The notes beneath the pieces are model-generated. The model was not told the DNA's origin. It searched no databases and saw only the letters and a program-made list of their open reading frames with translations. From contig NC_092341.1 of NCBI RefSeq assembly GCF_046630445.1, forward strand, positions 291,132,501 through 291,196,500: DNA of 64,000 bases, read 5' to 3'. The stretch comes from Rutidosis leptorrhynchoides. Lineage: Eukaryota; Streptophyta; Magnoliopsida; Asterales; Asteraceae. Positions 11,480 through 22,496 of the stretch are shown piece after piece; position 1 is the first letter of the stretch; each line of letters opens with the position of its first letter. Position numbers and translations under genes: made by a program.

Positions 11480-12029
11480 TGTTTGTACAATAACCGGCGA
11501 TTAGTATTGATATGGGGATATACAAGTCACAGAGATTGAGATTGAGTGATTGTGGTTTTGGATATATTCGCTGGCGATTCCCCGAAGGTAACAGTCAGGA
11601 GACTGTTTTATGCCACCGAAGCAAATGGTATAACATGATTGTGTTATTATGTGTGTATGGATTGAATGTAGAATGTTTCCTGCATTCTATACCATTTATA
11701 ATTGGGATGGAACTTCTTTCCATACCAGTTCGCTAGGTCCCAATGATTTTGAATCACTAGTTGACTTTCTCTTTTGGTAAACCTGCGAAGGAAAGTGAGT
11801 TTGTCCCATTTCCTTTGTGGTACAGGCGTGCACCGAGCTTGGAATAGTTTCGCTAGTCTTGACTTTGTAATTGACCGAGGTTTTATGGGCTCTGAGCTCA
11901 CTGTTGTTGCTCTGATTCCATGACCTCGTTCACCGTAGCTGAAGTTTACTTCGTTCCATATATTGTAGCCGTATCCTCCGAAGCAAACTTTGAAGCTGAT
12001 AAATGGGCCAGGGGTGGGGTACACTATCA
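11480..12029 (-). repeat. 3' LTR of the Tat element
   Basis: Minus strand TGATAGTGTACC (from 12029) to GTACAAACA (11480), 550 bp. Identical in length to the copy at 20655-21204. It is flanked on its outer side by ATAAG. The 127-residue frame inside it is present in both LTRs only because they are copies. Confidence 0.95.
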
Positions 12030-12080
12030 AGCCCCCCAGTTTAATTTTACGAAGCGTTAATATCGAAATATGAGCTTCGT
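12030..12080 (-). promoter_or_regulatory. Polypurine tract of the Tat element, with upstream stem-loop
   Basis: Minus strand AACTGGGGGGCT directly before the 3' LTR is the polypurine tract. Just upstream in the minus sense, ACGAAGC (plus 12049-12055) and GCTTCGT (12074-12080) can pair with an 18-base loop. The tract is secure; the stem-loop could be chance. Confidence 0.75.
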
Positions 12081-12425
12081 TATGTTAAACTTAGTAATAA
12101 TTACTTTTGCTGCATTGATTTGACAATTAACTGCGACGTTTAATACTCTTGCCCCCGAAATTACCTTTTTACCCTTAATGGGAGAATCTTGTCTGTTTTG
12201 GAGTTGAGGGTACGATCATCCAAAGGCTTGCAGTTACCGAGGGTACCCTGCAGCTTGATTTGACAGCCAACCTTCTCTTTCCCTTAAGGTTTTAACCCTT
12301 CCTCTTCTCCCTTTTATTTGTGCTTAATTTCCATTCAAACTCTTACTTTTCTGGAAACCTTTCTTCTTCGCATACTAAGGTACTCTCAATTTCTTCTTAC
12401 GTTTTTATTTTTTTTTATTTTTACC

Positions 12426-14507
12426 ATGTCTAAACGTGGTATTAAGGCCTCTTTTAGCGATGTTAATCCCTCCTCGTTGTCGTATCTGACTGAAATGCTT
12501 GGTTTGAAATCTGGCGATATTGTTATTTCGGCTAGCGATAAGCACATCTTGAATCCTCCTAAGGGTTACATTGGCGTGTATACCCAATTGTTTACCGAGT
12601 GTAACGTTAGGGTTCCTTTTTCTTCTTTCCTTCTCAGTGTTTTAGACTACTTTAAAGTGAATATTTCTGTTTTTCATCCCTTGGTTGTGAAAAAGGTTAT
12701 GGCTTTTGAGGTAATGTGTAGGGCTTATGGCGGTGAACCTTCTGTTGATCTTTTTCGCCGCTTCTTTCGCACTGGTGATACCAGTGATTGGGTTACTGTT
12801 CAAAAACGAAAGAGTAGGAGAGATGCTCCTTCTCCTGTTTATTGCTTTGCTTCCCAATTTCCTGACGTTCGTAACTGAAAGTGTTCTTTCGTCTTTCTGA
12901 AAAAATCCTTTTTGTGTCCGAAAGATTATCCTTTCATTTCTGATCCTGAGACGGCGTTTGTTCATAAAGAATACAAGGATCCAATCCTTTTTGTTCCTGA
13001 AGATGATGCTTTGTTTAGGAGGATTTGTAACCATCCCATCATACCTTCTACTTACCCTGATGCTATACCTTTTAAGTTAGGGATGGCACCTGATTGGGAG
13101 GAGGGTACTGCTACTCCTGTGTTCTTTTATGGGGAGCAGGGTATGTTTCATTTTTGTCTTTGTGTACTATTGGTTATCTCTCTAACTGCTTACATTTTTC
13201 TGTTGTGCTTTTGGCAGAGATGTCATTGAGGAATGTTGTCAAGGCCCAAGGGTTGAAGGAGTATACTGTTGCTATCCAAGAAAGGTCAACTGTTGTTAAG
13301 GATGTTGGGTCTCCTACATGTTCTGGTTTCATGGAGATATCTAGTAAGCCAAGGGCTGATCATGTCGAAGTGAGTTCGTCGAAGGTTAATACTAAGGAAA
13401 AATCAAAGCGAGTGGAAGCTCCTATTGATGTGGATACTCAAGATGACCAACCTCTTGCATCTCTTGCGCCAGGAGTTGGGGCCAGGGTGGCACAACACCA
13501 CAAAGCTAAAGGTGTGATGAAGCGAAAGATCCATCATGATGTTACTTCTTTGAAAAAGCAAAAGTTCGGCCAGCTTCAAGACGAAGCAAGTGATGACATT
13601 GTTACTGCTAACCCTTTATTTGGTATGTTTTACTTCACCTTTTGCTTCGTTGGTTCTTACTTGTTTTTTATTTATTTCTTTGCTTGTTTGCAGATCTGCC
13701 TGTGTATTCTGAAGTTCCTGCTCCAAACAACTGCTTTGATCTCATTGATAGTCTCGTTCCTGGTAACTGGGGGAATTCATTTGCTGATGACATGAAGAGT
13801 TTTCATGATGCCTATTCTGTTATCAATTTTCAAGCTGCTTCTATGGGTCATATTGCTTCTTCCCTCTTACAGAAGCGTACTGCGGAGCTTGAATCTTTGA
13901 GGGAGCGTCATGTTTCTATGGGTGAGAGGGTTAAGAAGCTTGAGAAGGAGATATTAATGGCTCCTAGCTATGAAGAGGAGTTAAAGGCTACTCGTGATGA
14001 AATAGCAGGTTTGCAGAGGTAGGTGAAGGTGGGCGAGGTTCAGAAAATGGCCATTACTGACGAGTTAAAAGACTACAAGAAGCGTTGTGAGGTGTTGAAG
14101 TCTGATTACTCTCAAGTTGTTTCTCAGGTTATTCCTCATGCTTGTCAGCAATTACTAAAGAGTGCAGATTTTGGGCAACTTTTTGGTAATGTGGTGTTAG
14201 CTTTGAAAGTTCAGGCCAGGTGTGAAGTGATAAGAGATTTGGCGTCTAAGGGGGTTGTGCAGCTTGCTGACTCTATCAATTTACTGATCAAGGAAAGGCG
14301 ATGGTTGACTCTGCTTTTGATGAGCTCGAGCAAGCTGATTTTGATCATGTCAAGACCATCTCAGCCAAGGTTGATGCCAATCCTAGTGAGCTTTTGAAGA
14401 CTCTTGCTACTGTTGTGTCCGCGGTTCATGAAGATGATGAAGAAACTCTCCTGGAGGTTCCTGAAGTTATGGGAGAGTCTGGAAAAGTTGATGCCCCCAT
14501 TAACTAG
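12426..14507 (+). pseudogene. Antisense intron-containing gene of the Tat element (PF04195-like 'putative gypsy type' domain)
   Basis: Runs opposite to gag-pol, between integrase and the 3' LTR. Three exons join in phase: 12426-13140, 13218-13622 and 13694-14507, with introns of 77 and 71 bp that start GTATG and end TTGGCAG or TTTGCAG. Exon 1 has 'LNPPKGYIGVYTQLF', 'VPFSSFLLSVLDYFKVN' and 'VLFRRFFR'-like text ('SVDLFRRFFRTGDTSDW'), which matches the plant domain known as 'putative gypsy type transposon'. Exon 3 is coiled-coil-like ('KRTAELESLRERHVSMGERV'). Breaks: TGA at 12876-12878 (probably from TGG), TAG at 14020-14022 (probably from CAG) and a one-base deletion near 14290-14297. Tat elements are known to carry such antisense frames; their role is not known. 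Confidence 0.85.
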
Positions 14508-15080
14508 TTGTTGTTTATAATCGTTTGAAACAATTATCGTCTTTTGTTTGGCCTAGGTGCCTGGGCTTTATCGCCCTTTTTATTTGAACAATGGTCATGT
14601 ATGGCATAACTCTAGTTCGTTTAATTTTAGCATGCTTTTTTTTTATGTGTTACCATGGATTTTTATCCTGCTTGGATGGGTAAAAAACTCTCTACCTTGC
14701 AGGATGGTGGTGCAGTGATCACTTTTAAGGAAAACTTGTTTCCTTACGTCGAGTATTCCAGAGCATATTTTGCCTCGTTGCTCGGTATAGTGTGGATTAT
14801 GACAGGGTTATTTTTCGTGCCGGCTGTCATTTTTCGCACATAATTTTCCGTATGGAATTTTAATTTTGTCAAGACATTAGTTTATCGAAAGTAGTTGAGA
14901 AAATCATTAAGCTTCGTGTAGGAAGCTTATAGGCTTCAACTACCAATTTTGCATCTTTCAACTACATGTTACAAAATAAAAAGTACAAGACTTCTAATGA
15001 TAAAACTTTTTGAGGTTGGTTGCCCTTGGTATTGGTTTACCGGCTGTTGTTTCCAGCTTGTAGGAGCCTTTTCCCAACAC
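14508..15080. other. Spacer between the antisense gene and integrase of the Tat element
   Basis: No convincing frame. It is the shared 3' region of two convergent transcripts. A self-complementary GAAGCTT-rich stretch lies near 14908-14938. Confidence 0.6.
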
Positions 15081-16286
15081 TTATGCAATCACATAGGGGC
15101 CTTCCCAATTTGGTCCCAATTTTCCTTCGTATTCCACCTTGCTTGCACTGTTTAACCTTAGGACATATTCTCCTACTTTAAAGGTTGAGGGTTTTACTCT
15201 CTTGTTGTAATAGCCTTCAATCATTCGTTTGTATGAGGCTTCCCGAATCACAGCTGCTTCTCTTCTTTCTTCGAGCAGATCCAAGTTAACTCGAAGGTTT
15301 TCTTCGTTGTTTTCATTGTTCGCTGTTCTTTCTGTTAGTACTTGTATTTCTGCGGGAAGAACGGCTTCTGTTCCGTATGCAAGGCTGTAGGGGGTTTCAC
15401 CATTGCTTCGTTTTGGAGTTGTCCTATGTGCCCACAGCACCAAGGGAAGCTCATCAACCTACCCCTTTCTGCATTTGCCCAAGCGTTTCTCTATTCCTTT
15501 GATTATGTCCCGGATTGTTACCTCCACCTGTCCATTACCTTGGGGATGATATACCGAGGTGAAGCTTTGCTGAATTTTCAATTGTTTGCAAAATTTTAGG
15601 AATATTCCTTCTGCGAATTGTTTCCCGTTGTCCGAGACTATTTCCTAGGGAACTCCGAACCTGCATACGATGTGTTCCCAGACAGATTTCTCTATCTGCT
15701 TACCAGTGATTGTTGCCAACGGTTTTGCTTCGGCCCACTTGGTGAAGTAATCAATTGCTACCAGTAGGAATCTTGGGCTTCCTGGTGTATCGCTAATGGG
15801 TCCAACTATGTCTATTCCCCATTTTACGAACGGCCACGCAGATGTGACAGAGATTAGTTCTTGTTTGGGCAGCCTCGGGACATTTGAGTGGATTTGACAA
15901 GACTCGCAGGTTTGCAGCACCGTCGTGGTGTCATGGTGCATTGTAGGCCAATAGTACCCTAGTCTCATAATTTTGGCGACTACTGACCTTGGACCCGCGT
16001 GTAGACCACATATTCCTTCGTGCATCTCTTGGATTATGACAGTTGCTTGCTTTGGCCCTACACATCGAAGCCATGGGGTGAGAAAGGACCTTCGGTATAG
16101 TGCTCCGTTCATCATTTTATACGAAGGTGCCTTTATCCTTATCTTCCTTTCTTCGTTTCTATCCTCTGGTAATTTCCCTGTCTCAAGATATGCTTGTAGC
16201 AGAGTCATCCATGTTACCTCATCTTCTTGTATGAGGTCATTGACTTCTTCATCTAGGATTGATTTCTTTTCTAGCACCTCCACCAA
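15081..16286 (-). pseudogene. Tat integrase
   Basis: 15645-16286 has the zinc-binding end ('ICGLHAGPRSVVAKIMRLGY', 'TCESCQIH') and the first catalytic aspartate in 'KWGIDIVGPI', then 'AIDYFTKWAEAKPL'. A TAG just before the second aspartate ends this frame. The same frame continues through '[10 protein letters not shown]' and '[12 protein letters not shown]', so the D-D-E residues are all still encoded. A second stop precedes 'VDELPLVLWAHRTT' in 15081-15443, which ends with the C-terminal 'VGEYVLRLN...LGPNWEGPY'. The enzyme would join element DNA to the chromosome. Confidence 0.88.
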
Positions 16287-16352
16287 GACTTCTTTTGTGA
16301 GGTGCTCAAATGTCAGTGAAGCAAGTTTGCTCAGTGCGTCTGCCTTCTTATT

Positions 16353-16740
16353 TTAACTTCTTCGGACATGCTCGATATCAAAACTTTTGAAGCTTTCGAT
16401 CAGTTCTTTTGTTTTTGACAAGTATTGTTGAATGGTGGGTTGCTTTGCTTCAAAGGTGCCCTTGATCTGGTTAGACACTAGCTGTGAGTCAACGAAGGCT
16501 CGGAGATGAAGGATTTTTAATTCCTTCGCCATTCTCAATCCTGCTAGCAGAGCTTCATACTCTGCTTCGTTGTTGGTTGTATTGAATTCGAAACGAAGTG
16601 CATAAGTGAACTATTTTCCTTCTGGATTTACTAACATTAGATCAGCACCTGATCCATCGGATCTTAACGCACCGTCGGTGTACAACTTCCACTCTTCATT
16701 TTCGATCTTTGGGGTGATAACTTTGGTTGAGTTCTTCACG
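16353..16740 (-). pseudogene. Second (archaeal-type) RNase H domain of the Tat element
   Basis: 16353-16538 contains 'MRMAKELKILHLRAFVDSQL' and 'TKELIESFKSFDIEHVRRS'. Translation of the stretch above it gives 'LYTDGAL..DGSGADLMLV' and 'NTTNNEAEYEALLAGL', separated by a stop near 16612. The D...E...D pattern and wording are those of the extra RNase H found in the dual-RNase H Tat clade. Stops at both ends isolate it from the neighbouring domains. Confidence 0.85.
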
Positions 16741-16742
16741 TC

Positions 16743-17996
16743 TTATTCATTTACACTATCTGTTTCGGTGATGAAATCTACTAGAACTTGTCCTTTGATT
16801 GCATGCCTGACCCGGAACTCAATGTCATGCTCTCCTAACTCAATGTCCCATTTGGCCATTCTCCCCGATTTTTCAGGTTTCGAGAGCACTTGCCTGATTG
16901 GTTTGTTAGTAAGTACCACTATCTGATGTGCTTCGAAGTATCTTCGGAGTTTCCTAGCTGTATGGACGAGTGCTAGAGTGAGTTTCTCGAGTTCTGGATA
17001 ATTCAGCTCGGCTACTTGAAGTACTCGGCTGACGAAGTATATTGGTACTTGCGCTTTCTCTCGTTCGGTGACCAATACTGTGCTGATGCATTCTTTCGAA
17101 GCAGCCAAGTATATGACGAGTGTTTCTCCTTCTTCGGGAGAGGTTAAGGTAGGGAGTTTGGCGATGTATTCCTTCATTTCAACGAATGCCCTCTCCGCTT
17201 CTTCGTTCCAGAAAATTTTCTTTTTTCCCAAGCATCCCTTCAGAATTCTGAAGAAGGGTAGTTGTTTCTCTGCTCTCTTTGATACGAATCTGCTAAGTGA
17301 CGCTAGCTTACCATTCAGGTTCTGCATGTCTTTTATGGTTGCGGGGGTTTGGAGCTGTTTTAACCTGTCCACTTTTTCCGGATTCGCTTGGATCCCCTTT
17401 CTGGTGATGTAATACCCAAGAAATTTTCCTTCTTCAACTCCGAAGGAACATTTCTTCGGGTTCAGCTTCATGTTTATTGCTCGAAGCTTATCAAAAGTTT
17501 CCTGGATATCCTCTATCAAATTTTCTTCCTTCCGACTTTTGATTACCATGTCATCTACATAGGCTTCCAGATTTCTTCCCAGCTGATCGTGAAAGGCTTT
17601 GTCGACTAGCCTTTGATAAGTTGCCCCTACGTTTTTTAGACCGAAGGGCATCTTTTGATAACAATAGATTCCCTTGCTGGTGAAGAAGGATGTTTTTTCT
17701 TCGTCCTCCTTAGCCATTTTGATCTGATGGTACCCTTTGTAAGCGTCCAGGAAGCTTTTGTATTGGTACCCGGTTAGGGATTTGACTTTTCAATCGATTT
17801 CGGGTAGGGGGTAACAATCTTTGGGACAGGCTTTGTTGATGTTGGTGAAGTCGGCGCACATTCTCCATCCTCCGTCTGATTTCTTCACCATCAAGGGATT
17901 AGCGACCCACGAGGGGTATTTTGCTTCGCGAATTATTCTTGCTTTTAACAGGCCTTCTATTTCTTTACAGGCCGCTTCGTCCCTTTTCGGTGCCAA
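16743..17996 (-). pseudogene. Tat reverse transcriptase and first RNase H
   Basis: 17790-17996 has the front of the domain ('GWRMCADFTNINKACPKDCY'). A TGA, probably from TGG, follows 'PLPEID'. 16743-17717 then has 'QKMPFGLKNVGATYQRLVD', the catalytic 'YVDDMVIKS', the thumb, and an RNase H related region ending 'GQVLVDFITE'. The YVDD box is intact. The copy is inactive because of the internal stop. Confidence 0.92.
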
Positions 17997-17999
17997 GTT

Positions 18000-19496
18000 T
18001 CATTTTTTCTGATGCACTGGTTCGAGGTGTTTGTGCTCGTTGAGTCGATGCTCCGTTACGAAGGGCGACCCTTGTACATTGATGGCCCGTGGTATCCCGG
18101 TCATATCGCTATTTTCCCAAGCAAATACATCCACATTGGCTTGAAGTAACTTTCGGAGCTTTTGCTTGGTGGATGCTGGCAAGTTTTTTCCTATGCTGAT
18201 CTGCTGATCCTGAAACATCGGGTTTACTGATATCTTTTCTACTTGTGGATCCTCCTCCGAAGCTCCTAGGACACACTCGGTTGGCTCTTTCATTGTTTCT
18301 TTTATGGCAAAGATTACCTTATTCCTGTCATACGTTGATGCGAGGGTACCGATCCCCTCGTGGGTGTGGAATTTGACCATTTGATGCACCGTGGATACGA
18401 TTAAACCCATCTTTTTCATAGCTACCCTCCCGAGCCGGATGTTATGTGGGGAGTTTGCTCGGACTACCATGAAATCAATGGTTTCTGTTCTTGCTAATGG
18501 TGGTTCCCCTATTGTGAAGTCGAGATCAATTTCTCTGATGGGCCAACACCTTTCTCCGGAGAATCCAACTAAGGGTACTCTTGGGGCACCTAACCGTGTT
18601 CTGATGGTGGGACTTAGCCGTTCGAAGCAATGTTCGTACATCACATCACAAGCACTTCTACTGTCGAGGAATATCCTTCGTACCTCTCTGTTGAAAATCT
18701 TTCCATTTATGGTGACCGGTAAGTCCGAAGGACATATGGTATCGAGGGCTGGGAACGACACTTCACTCCATTCTCCGATGACGCGATATCTTTCTCTTTT
18801 CTTATAAGGTTGGTGTGAATCTATTTCCAGGATTGCATTTTCTGCTTCTTTCCTCGTATCCTCCATTTTCTTTTCCTGTACCCTCTCTTTCTTTGGTTCC
18901 CGAATTCCCTTTATGAGATGGGACAGTTTTCCCGACTTAACAGCCTCCTCAATGGCTGTTTTGATGTTGAAACATTCATCCGTATCGTGCCCAAAATCAT
19001 TGTGGAAATCACAAAACTTGGTCATATCCCTATTTCTTCCTCTGTTGGACATCTTTCCCGGGGTTTTGAACTTGTTGGCGGCTTTCTCAGTTGCTAGGAT
19101 TTCATTGGGAGTTTTTATTAATGCCCCCAAGATCCCAGCTCCGGTTTCCCTTTGGTAAGGGTGGAACCTCCCCCTATCCTCTTTTCTACCATGTTTATCG
19201 TCCCTTCTTTCTGACTTCTCTTTTCGCCTATTTACGGGGGTGTCGTCTAGGACGAAGTTACCGGCTGTTTCCTTAGCATCTAACCATATATATGCCTTTT
19301 CTAACAAAGCTTCGTAAGTTCTTGGTAGGTCTCGTCTAAGATGTTCAATGAGAGGCCTGACTCTAGATCCGTAGAGTAACCCAGCTATTCTTTGGGATTC
19401 TGGTAGGTTGGGAATTTGCTGTGTTTCGTTGGTATACCTAGCGAGAAAGGCTCTAGAACCTTCACTATCCTTTTGCTTTATCCCATGAGCGGCCAC
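18000..19496 (-). pseudogene. Tat gag C-terminus, zinc finger and protease
   Basis: 498 residues. Gag capsid end ('GSRAFLARYTNETQQIPNLP') lies near residue 10, a finger 'CDFHNDFGHDTDEC' near 160, then a Lys/Glu-rich linker. The protease lies near 270-400 with 'DVMYEHCFERL'. Its active site reads L-D-S-R-S-A, where the family has D-S-G-S-[SA], so the Gly needed for the active-site turn is lost (GGx to AGx or CGx type change). The C-terminus runs toward reverse transcriptase and stops 3 bases before the next frame. Confidence 0.88.
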
Positions 19497-19642
19497 ATGA
19501 TTCTTATTGTGTCACTTTTGCTGACTAAACTTAGACCTAAATTTCCGTTTTAGGTCGTCGAAGCTAGCTACTGAGTCTTTTGGTAGGGAATCAAACCAAA
19601 CCCTAGCATCTCCTTTTAACATGTAAGAGAATGCATGACATG

Positions 19643-20596
19643 CTACGGGTATGTCCCATTTGGCCATTCGTGCTCCCCCTCGAATATACTAAGGAAATCA
19701 TCCGGGTCGTCTTTTCCCTCGTAGTAAATTAGGTGCGAGGGTATTTTCATTCCATCGGGGAATGCACAGTTTTGGATGTAGGGCACGAACGGGGTTTTTT
19801 GGTTTATCCAGAAGTTGCTGTTGGCTACGTTAGGGGGTAGTATTTGGTGACCTTGGGTGTAGCACTTCCCCCCTGGGTTAGGAGGATATATCCAGGTGGT
19901 GGTCATTTGTTGTGGTGAGTGGTTCCAATTTTGAAAGTAGGTGTGGTTGGTCACTGGTGGTACCGAAGCATTTGGTTGGTTGTCTACAGGGTTTATCTCC
20001 ACACATGATATGTTGGGGGTGACATGGGGGTTTCCTTGGCCCCATATATATTGGTTGGGTTGCCCGAAGCTACCCCAGCTCGGGTGAGAAGGTGGTACAT
20101 GTATATTTGGCACTTGGGATGCTAGGGACACAGTTGGAGCTATCGTGTTACAAGTGTAGAGGGGTGCAGTAGGTATAGTTAGGGTTACCTGAGAGGTATT
20201 GGGAGTTTCCCCAGCACGAGTCACAGTTTTTGCCGACGAGTTTGCTGGCGGGATTCTAGGTTGCGAATTTTGATTCAGAGGTTCCATTTCTATCTCCTCG
20301 TCGTACTCCTCGCTTTCGTACGTTAGTATCCTTCTACTCTGCAAGACCCCTATGTCCCTTAAGTTCTTTATCACTGATCTGATATGATCATAATTATTCA
20401 AGACAAAGTTTTTATCTATCAACGGTGGTGGTTCTGCGGAATGAGACCCATAGGGGTTCGTCGAGACGAGTATAGCCGGAGTGGCGGGTGACCTGGTTAA
20501 GGTTCCCACAGTTGAGAACTCTAGTTGTGTTGTATCTGAGGCTTGTGTGATTCTAGGTGGCGTGAAGCCTGGAGGTATGTGACTGGAATCCGCCAT
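19643..20596 (-). pseudogene. Tat gag N-terminus
   Basis: 317 residues, starting 'MADSSHIPPGFTPPR' 36 bases after the primer binding site, so the start is well placed. It is Pro/Asn/Thr-rich and low in complexity up to residue 270, then 'GMKIPSHLIYYEGKDDPDDF', which is the start of the gag capsid domain. Between here and 19496 about 150 bases continue the capsid in broken frames. The protein would build the particle. Confidence 0.85.
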
Positions 20597-20632
20597 TGTG
20601 TCGGTTCTTGCTCAACAAAATGAATAAGATGT

Positions 20633-20652
20633 GAGTCCCACGGATGGCGCCA
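20633..20652 (-). promoter_or_regulatory. Primer binding site of the Tat element
   Basis: The minus strand reads TGGCGCCATCCGTGGGACTC, two bases inside the 5' LTR. From memory its closest tRNA is tRNA-Lys(CTT), with about 17 of 20 matches; the tRNA assignment is tentative, the site itself is not. Confidence 0.85.
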
Positions 20653-20654
20653 AT

Positions 20655-21204
20655 TGTTTGTACAATAACCGGCGATTAGTATTGATATGGGGATATACAA
20701 GTCACAGAGATTGAGATTGAGTGATTGTGGTTTTGGATATATTCACTGGCGATTCCCCGAAGGTAACAGTCAGGAGACTGTTTTACGCCACCGAAGCAAA
20801 TGGTATAACATGATTGTGTTATTATGTGTGTATGGATTGAATGTAGAATGTTTCCTGCATTCTATACCATTTATAAGTGGGATGGAACGGCTTTCCATAC
20901 CAGTTCGCTAGTTCCCAATGATTTTGGATCACTAGTTGACTTTCCCTTTTGGTAAACCTGCAGAGGAAAGTGAGTTTGTCCCCTTTCCTTTGTGGTACAG
21001 GCGTGCACCGAGCTAGGAATAGTTTCGCTAGTCTTGACTTTGTAATTGACCGAGGTTTTATGGGCTCTGAGCTCACTGTTGTTGCTCTGATTCCATGACC
21101 TCGTTCACCGTAGCTGAAGTTTACTTCGTTCCATATATTGTAGCCGTATCCATCGAAGCAAACTTTGAAGCTGATAAATGGGCCGGAGGTGGGGTACACT
21201 ATCA
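20655..21204 (-). repeat. 5' LTR of the Tat element
   Basis: 550 bp, TG...CA in the minus sense, flanked outside by ATAAG at 21205-21209. About 15 substitutions against 11480-12029 and no indels. Confidence 0.95.
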
Positions 21205-21379
21205 ATAAGTATCAATGCAATGAATTAACAAAAGGTCTTTCTTAAATGTGTAAAGATGGGCGGTTTGTTTCTAAACATGACTTATTTGGTTCAAGATTAT
21301 CTCTATTGTGACTGAATAGTGAATCCAGTTAATTTAGTCCATAATTTTCTATATTATCTATAACTACTTATATACTTTT

Positions 21380-21439
<60 letters not shown>

Positions 21440-22342
21440 TAATCAATTAATGGTATAGGTACTCTCTACTCCTGTAAGAAATGAGAGAGCTTGAAAAAGA
21501 GCATAGCAAAAATATAAATAGAGAAGAACAAAGTTGATCGCGGCTTGGACTTTGAATAAAGGTACTTTGTTTTTCGCTTTTTATATGACCTTTTTTGTTT
21601 TCATATGTTTCACATTTGTAAATCTGACACAGGTCGCAATTCTGTCATTTACATACCTATAAGATAAACTGTCCCTAACACGTATGCTTTGGAAACAACA
21701 TTGTGGCAAGTAGTCAAATAGTATAATAATATATACAATTATTAATCTTAGCAATTATAAAATGTGTTGACCTACATGAGTGTAATGATCCATTTTCTCA
21801 CGGAGTATCATTTTGTATTTGATAACGGTATAAAAGTGTAATACTATATTATTATAGGGTAGTAAATGTTTGATAATAGATCAACCAATCGACAAGTTTA
21901 CAGTTTCTCAGAGTCGAGCTTCCTCCTTACACCCAAGTTTGTTTCAAAATGACCCATTTGTAAGTCATTAGGCTACAATGACCGCCTATAATATGAGCAT
22001 ATAATGGATTAGGGTTAAAAATTTCTTTTAAAACAACAAATGGAATAATTAAATAATTAAGAATATGTCATTGATCACTGCAAATAAACAAAAGAAATAG
22101 AATGAAAAGGATATTGATTGTTTATGTTGAATTGAGATGCAAGAACGAATTTTAACTTAGTGATTTAATATTTAGGGGTTAATGGGTTTGAATTGCATTT
22201 AGTTATGTTGTTACATCGTAGGGTAAATTTAGTTAGTTTTTGATAGAAATTCGAGATCAAAAAAGATTACAACTATACTTACTATACATACTATACATAC
22301 TATTTGTATTGAACAATGTGGTAACTATCAATTTTGTTTCAG
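21205..22342. other. Non-coding sequence with a (TA)n tract
   Basis: Continues the sequence interrupted at 11479. It holds a (TA)n microsatellite at 21381-21438; otherwise it is AT-rich and I see no gene. Confidence 0.7.
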
Positions 22343-22496
22343 ACAGTGAGATTTACATGGAAGGAACAATTGGGCAAATTGACCTGAACAAACAATGGTT
22401 TTACAATACGTGCACCACGTGCAACAAGAAACTGATCGACAGCCCTCCAACCATTGAGTGTCGAGTCCACGGCTATCAACCAAACAACAACTCCGG
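22343..22496 (+). pseudogene. Isolated RPA1-like exon (replication factor A C-terminal zinc ribbon)
   Basis: A 154-bp exon bounded by TTTCAG and GTAACG. The reading frame gives 'DSEIYMEGTIGQIDLNKQWF' then 'YNTCTTCNKKL' and 'IECRVHGYQ'. The order 'G.I..ID....W.Y..C..C' with a following Cys/His pair fits the zinc-ribbon OB fold of the plant RPA large subunit (replication factor-A C-terminal domain). Plants have many RPA1-like copies, often inside Helitrons. No matching exons are evident on either side. It shares strand with the UBP and DOG1 fragments. Confidence 0.72.

Larger units (their letters stand above)
11480..21204 (-). mobile_element. Complete Tat-lineage Ty3/Gypsy retrotransposon, decayed, with antisense gene
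   Basis: 9725 bp, bounded by two 550-bp LTRs and by a perfect 5-bp target duplication ATAAG (11475-11479 and 21205-21209). Sense order from 21204 downward: LTR, primer binding site, gag, CX2HX..C-type finger, protease, reverse transcriptase, RNase H, a second RNase H, integrase, an antisense multi-exon gene, polypurine tract, LTR. The second RNase H and the antisense gene are traits of the Tat lineage. The LTRs differ at about 15 of 550 positions by eye (2.7%). All pol domains carry stops, so it cannot move by itself. Confidence 0.95.

Noticed and set aside
20822-21205. 127-residue frame present twice (also 11647-12030)
   Set aside because: It lies inside both Tat LTRs, so repetition is explained by LTR duplication; no family motif or start context.
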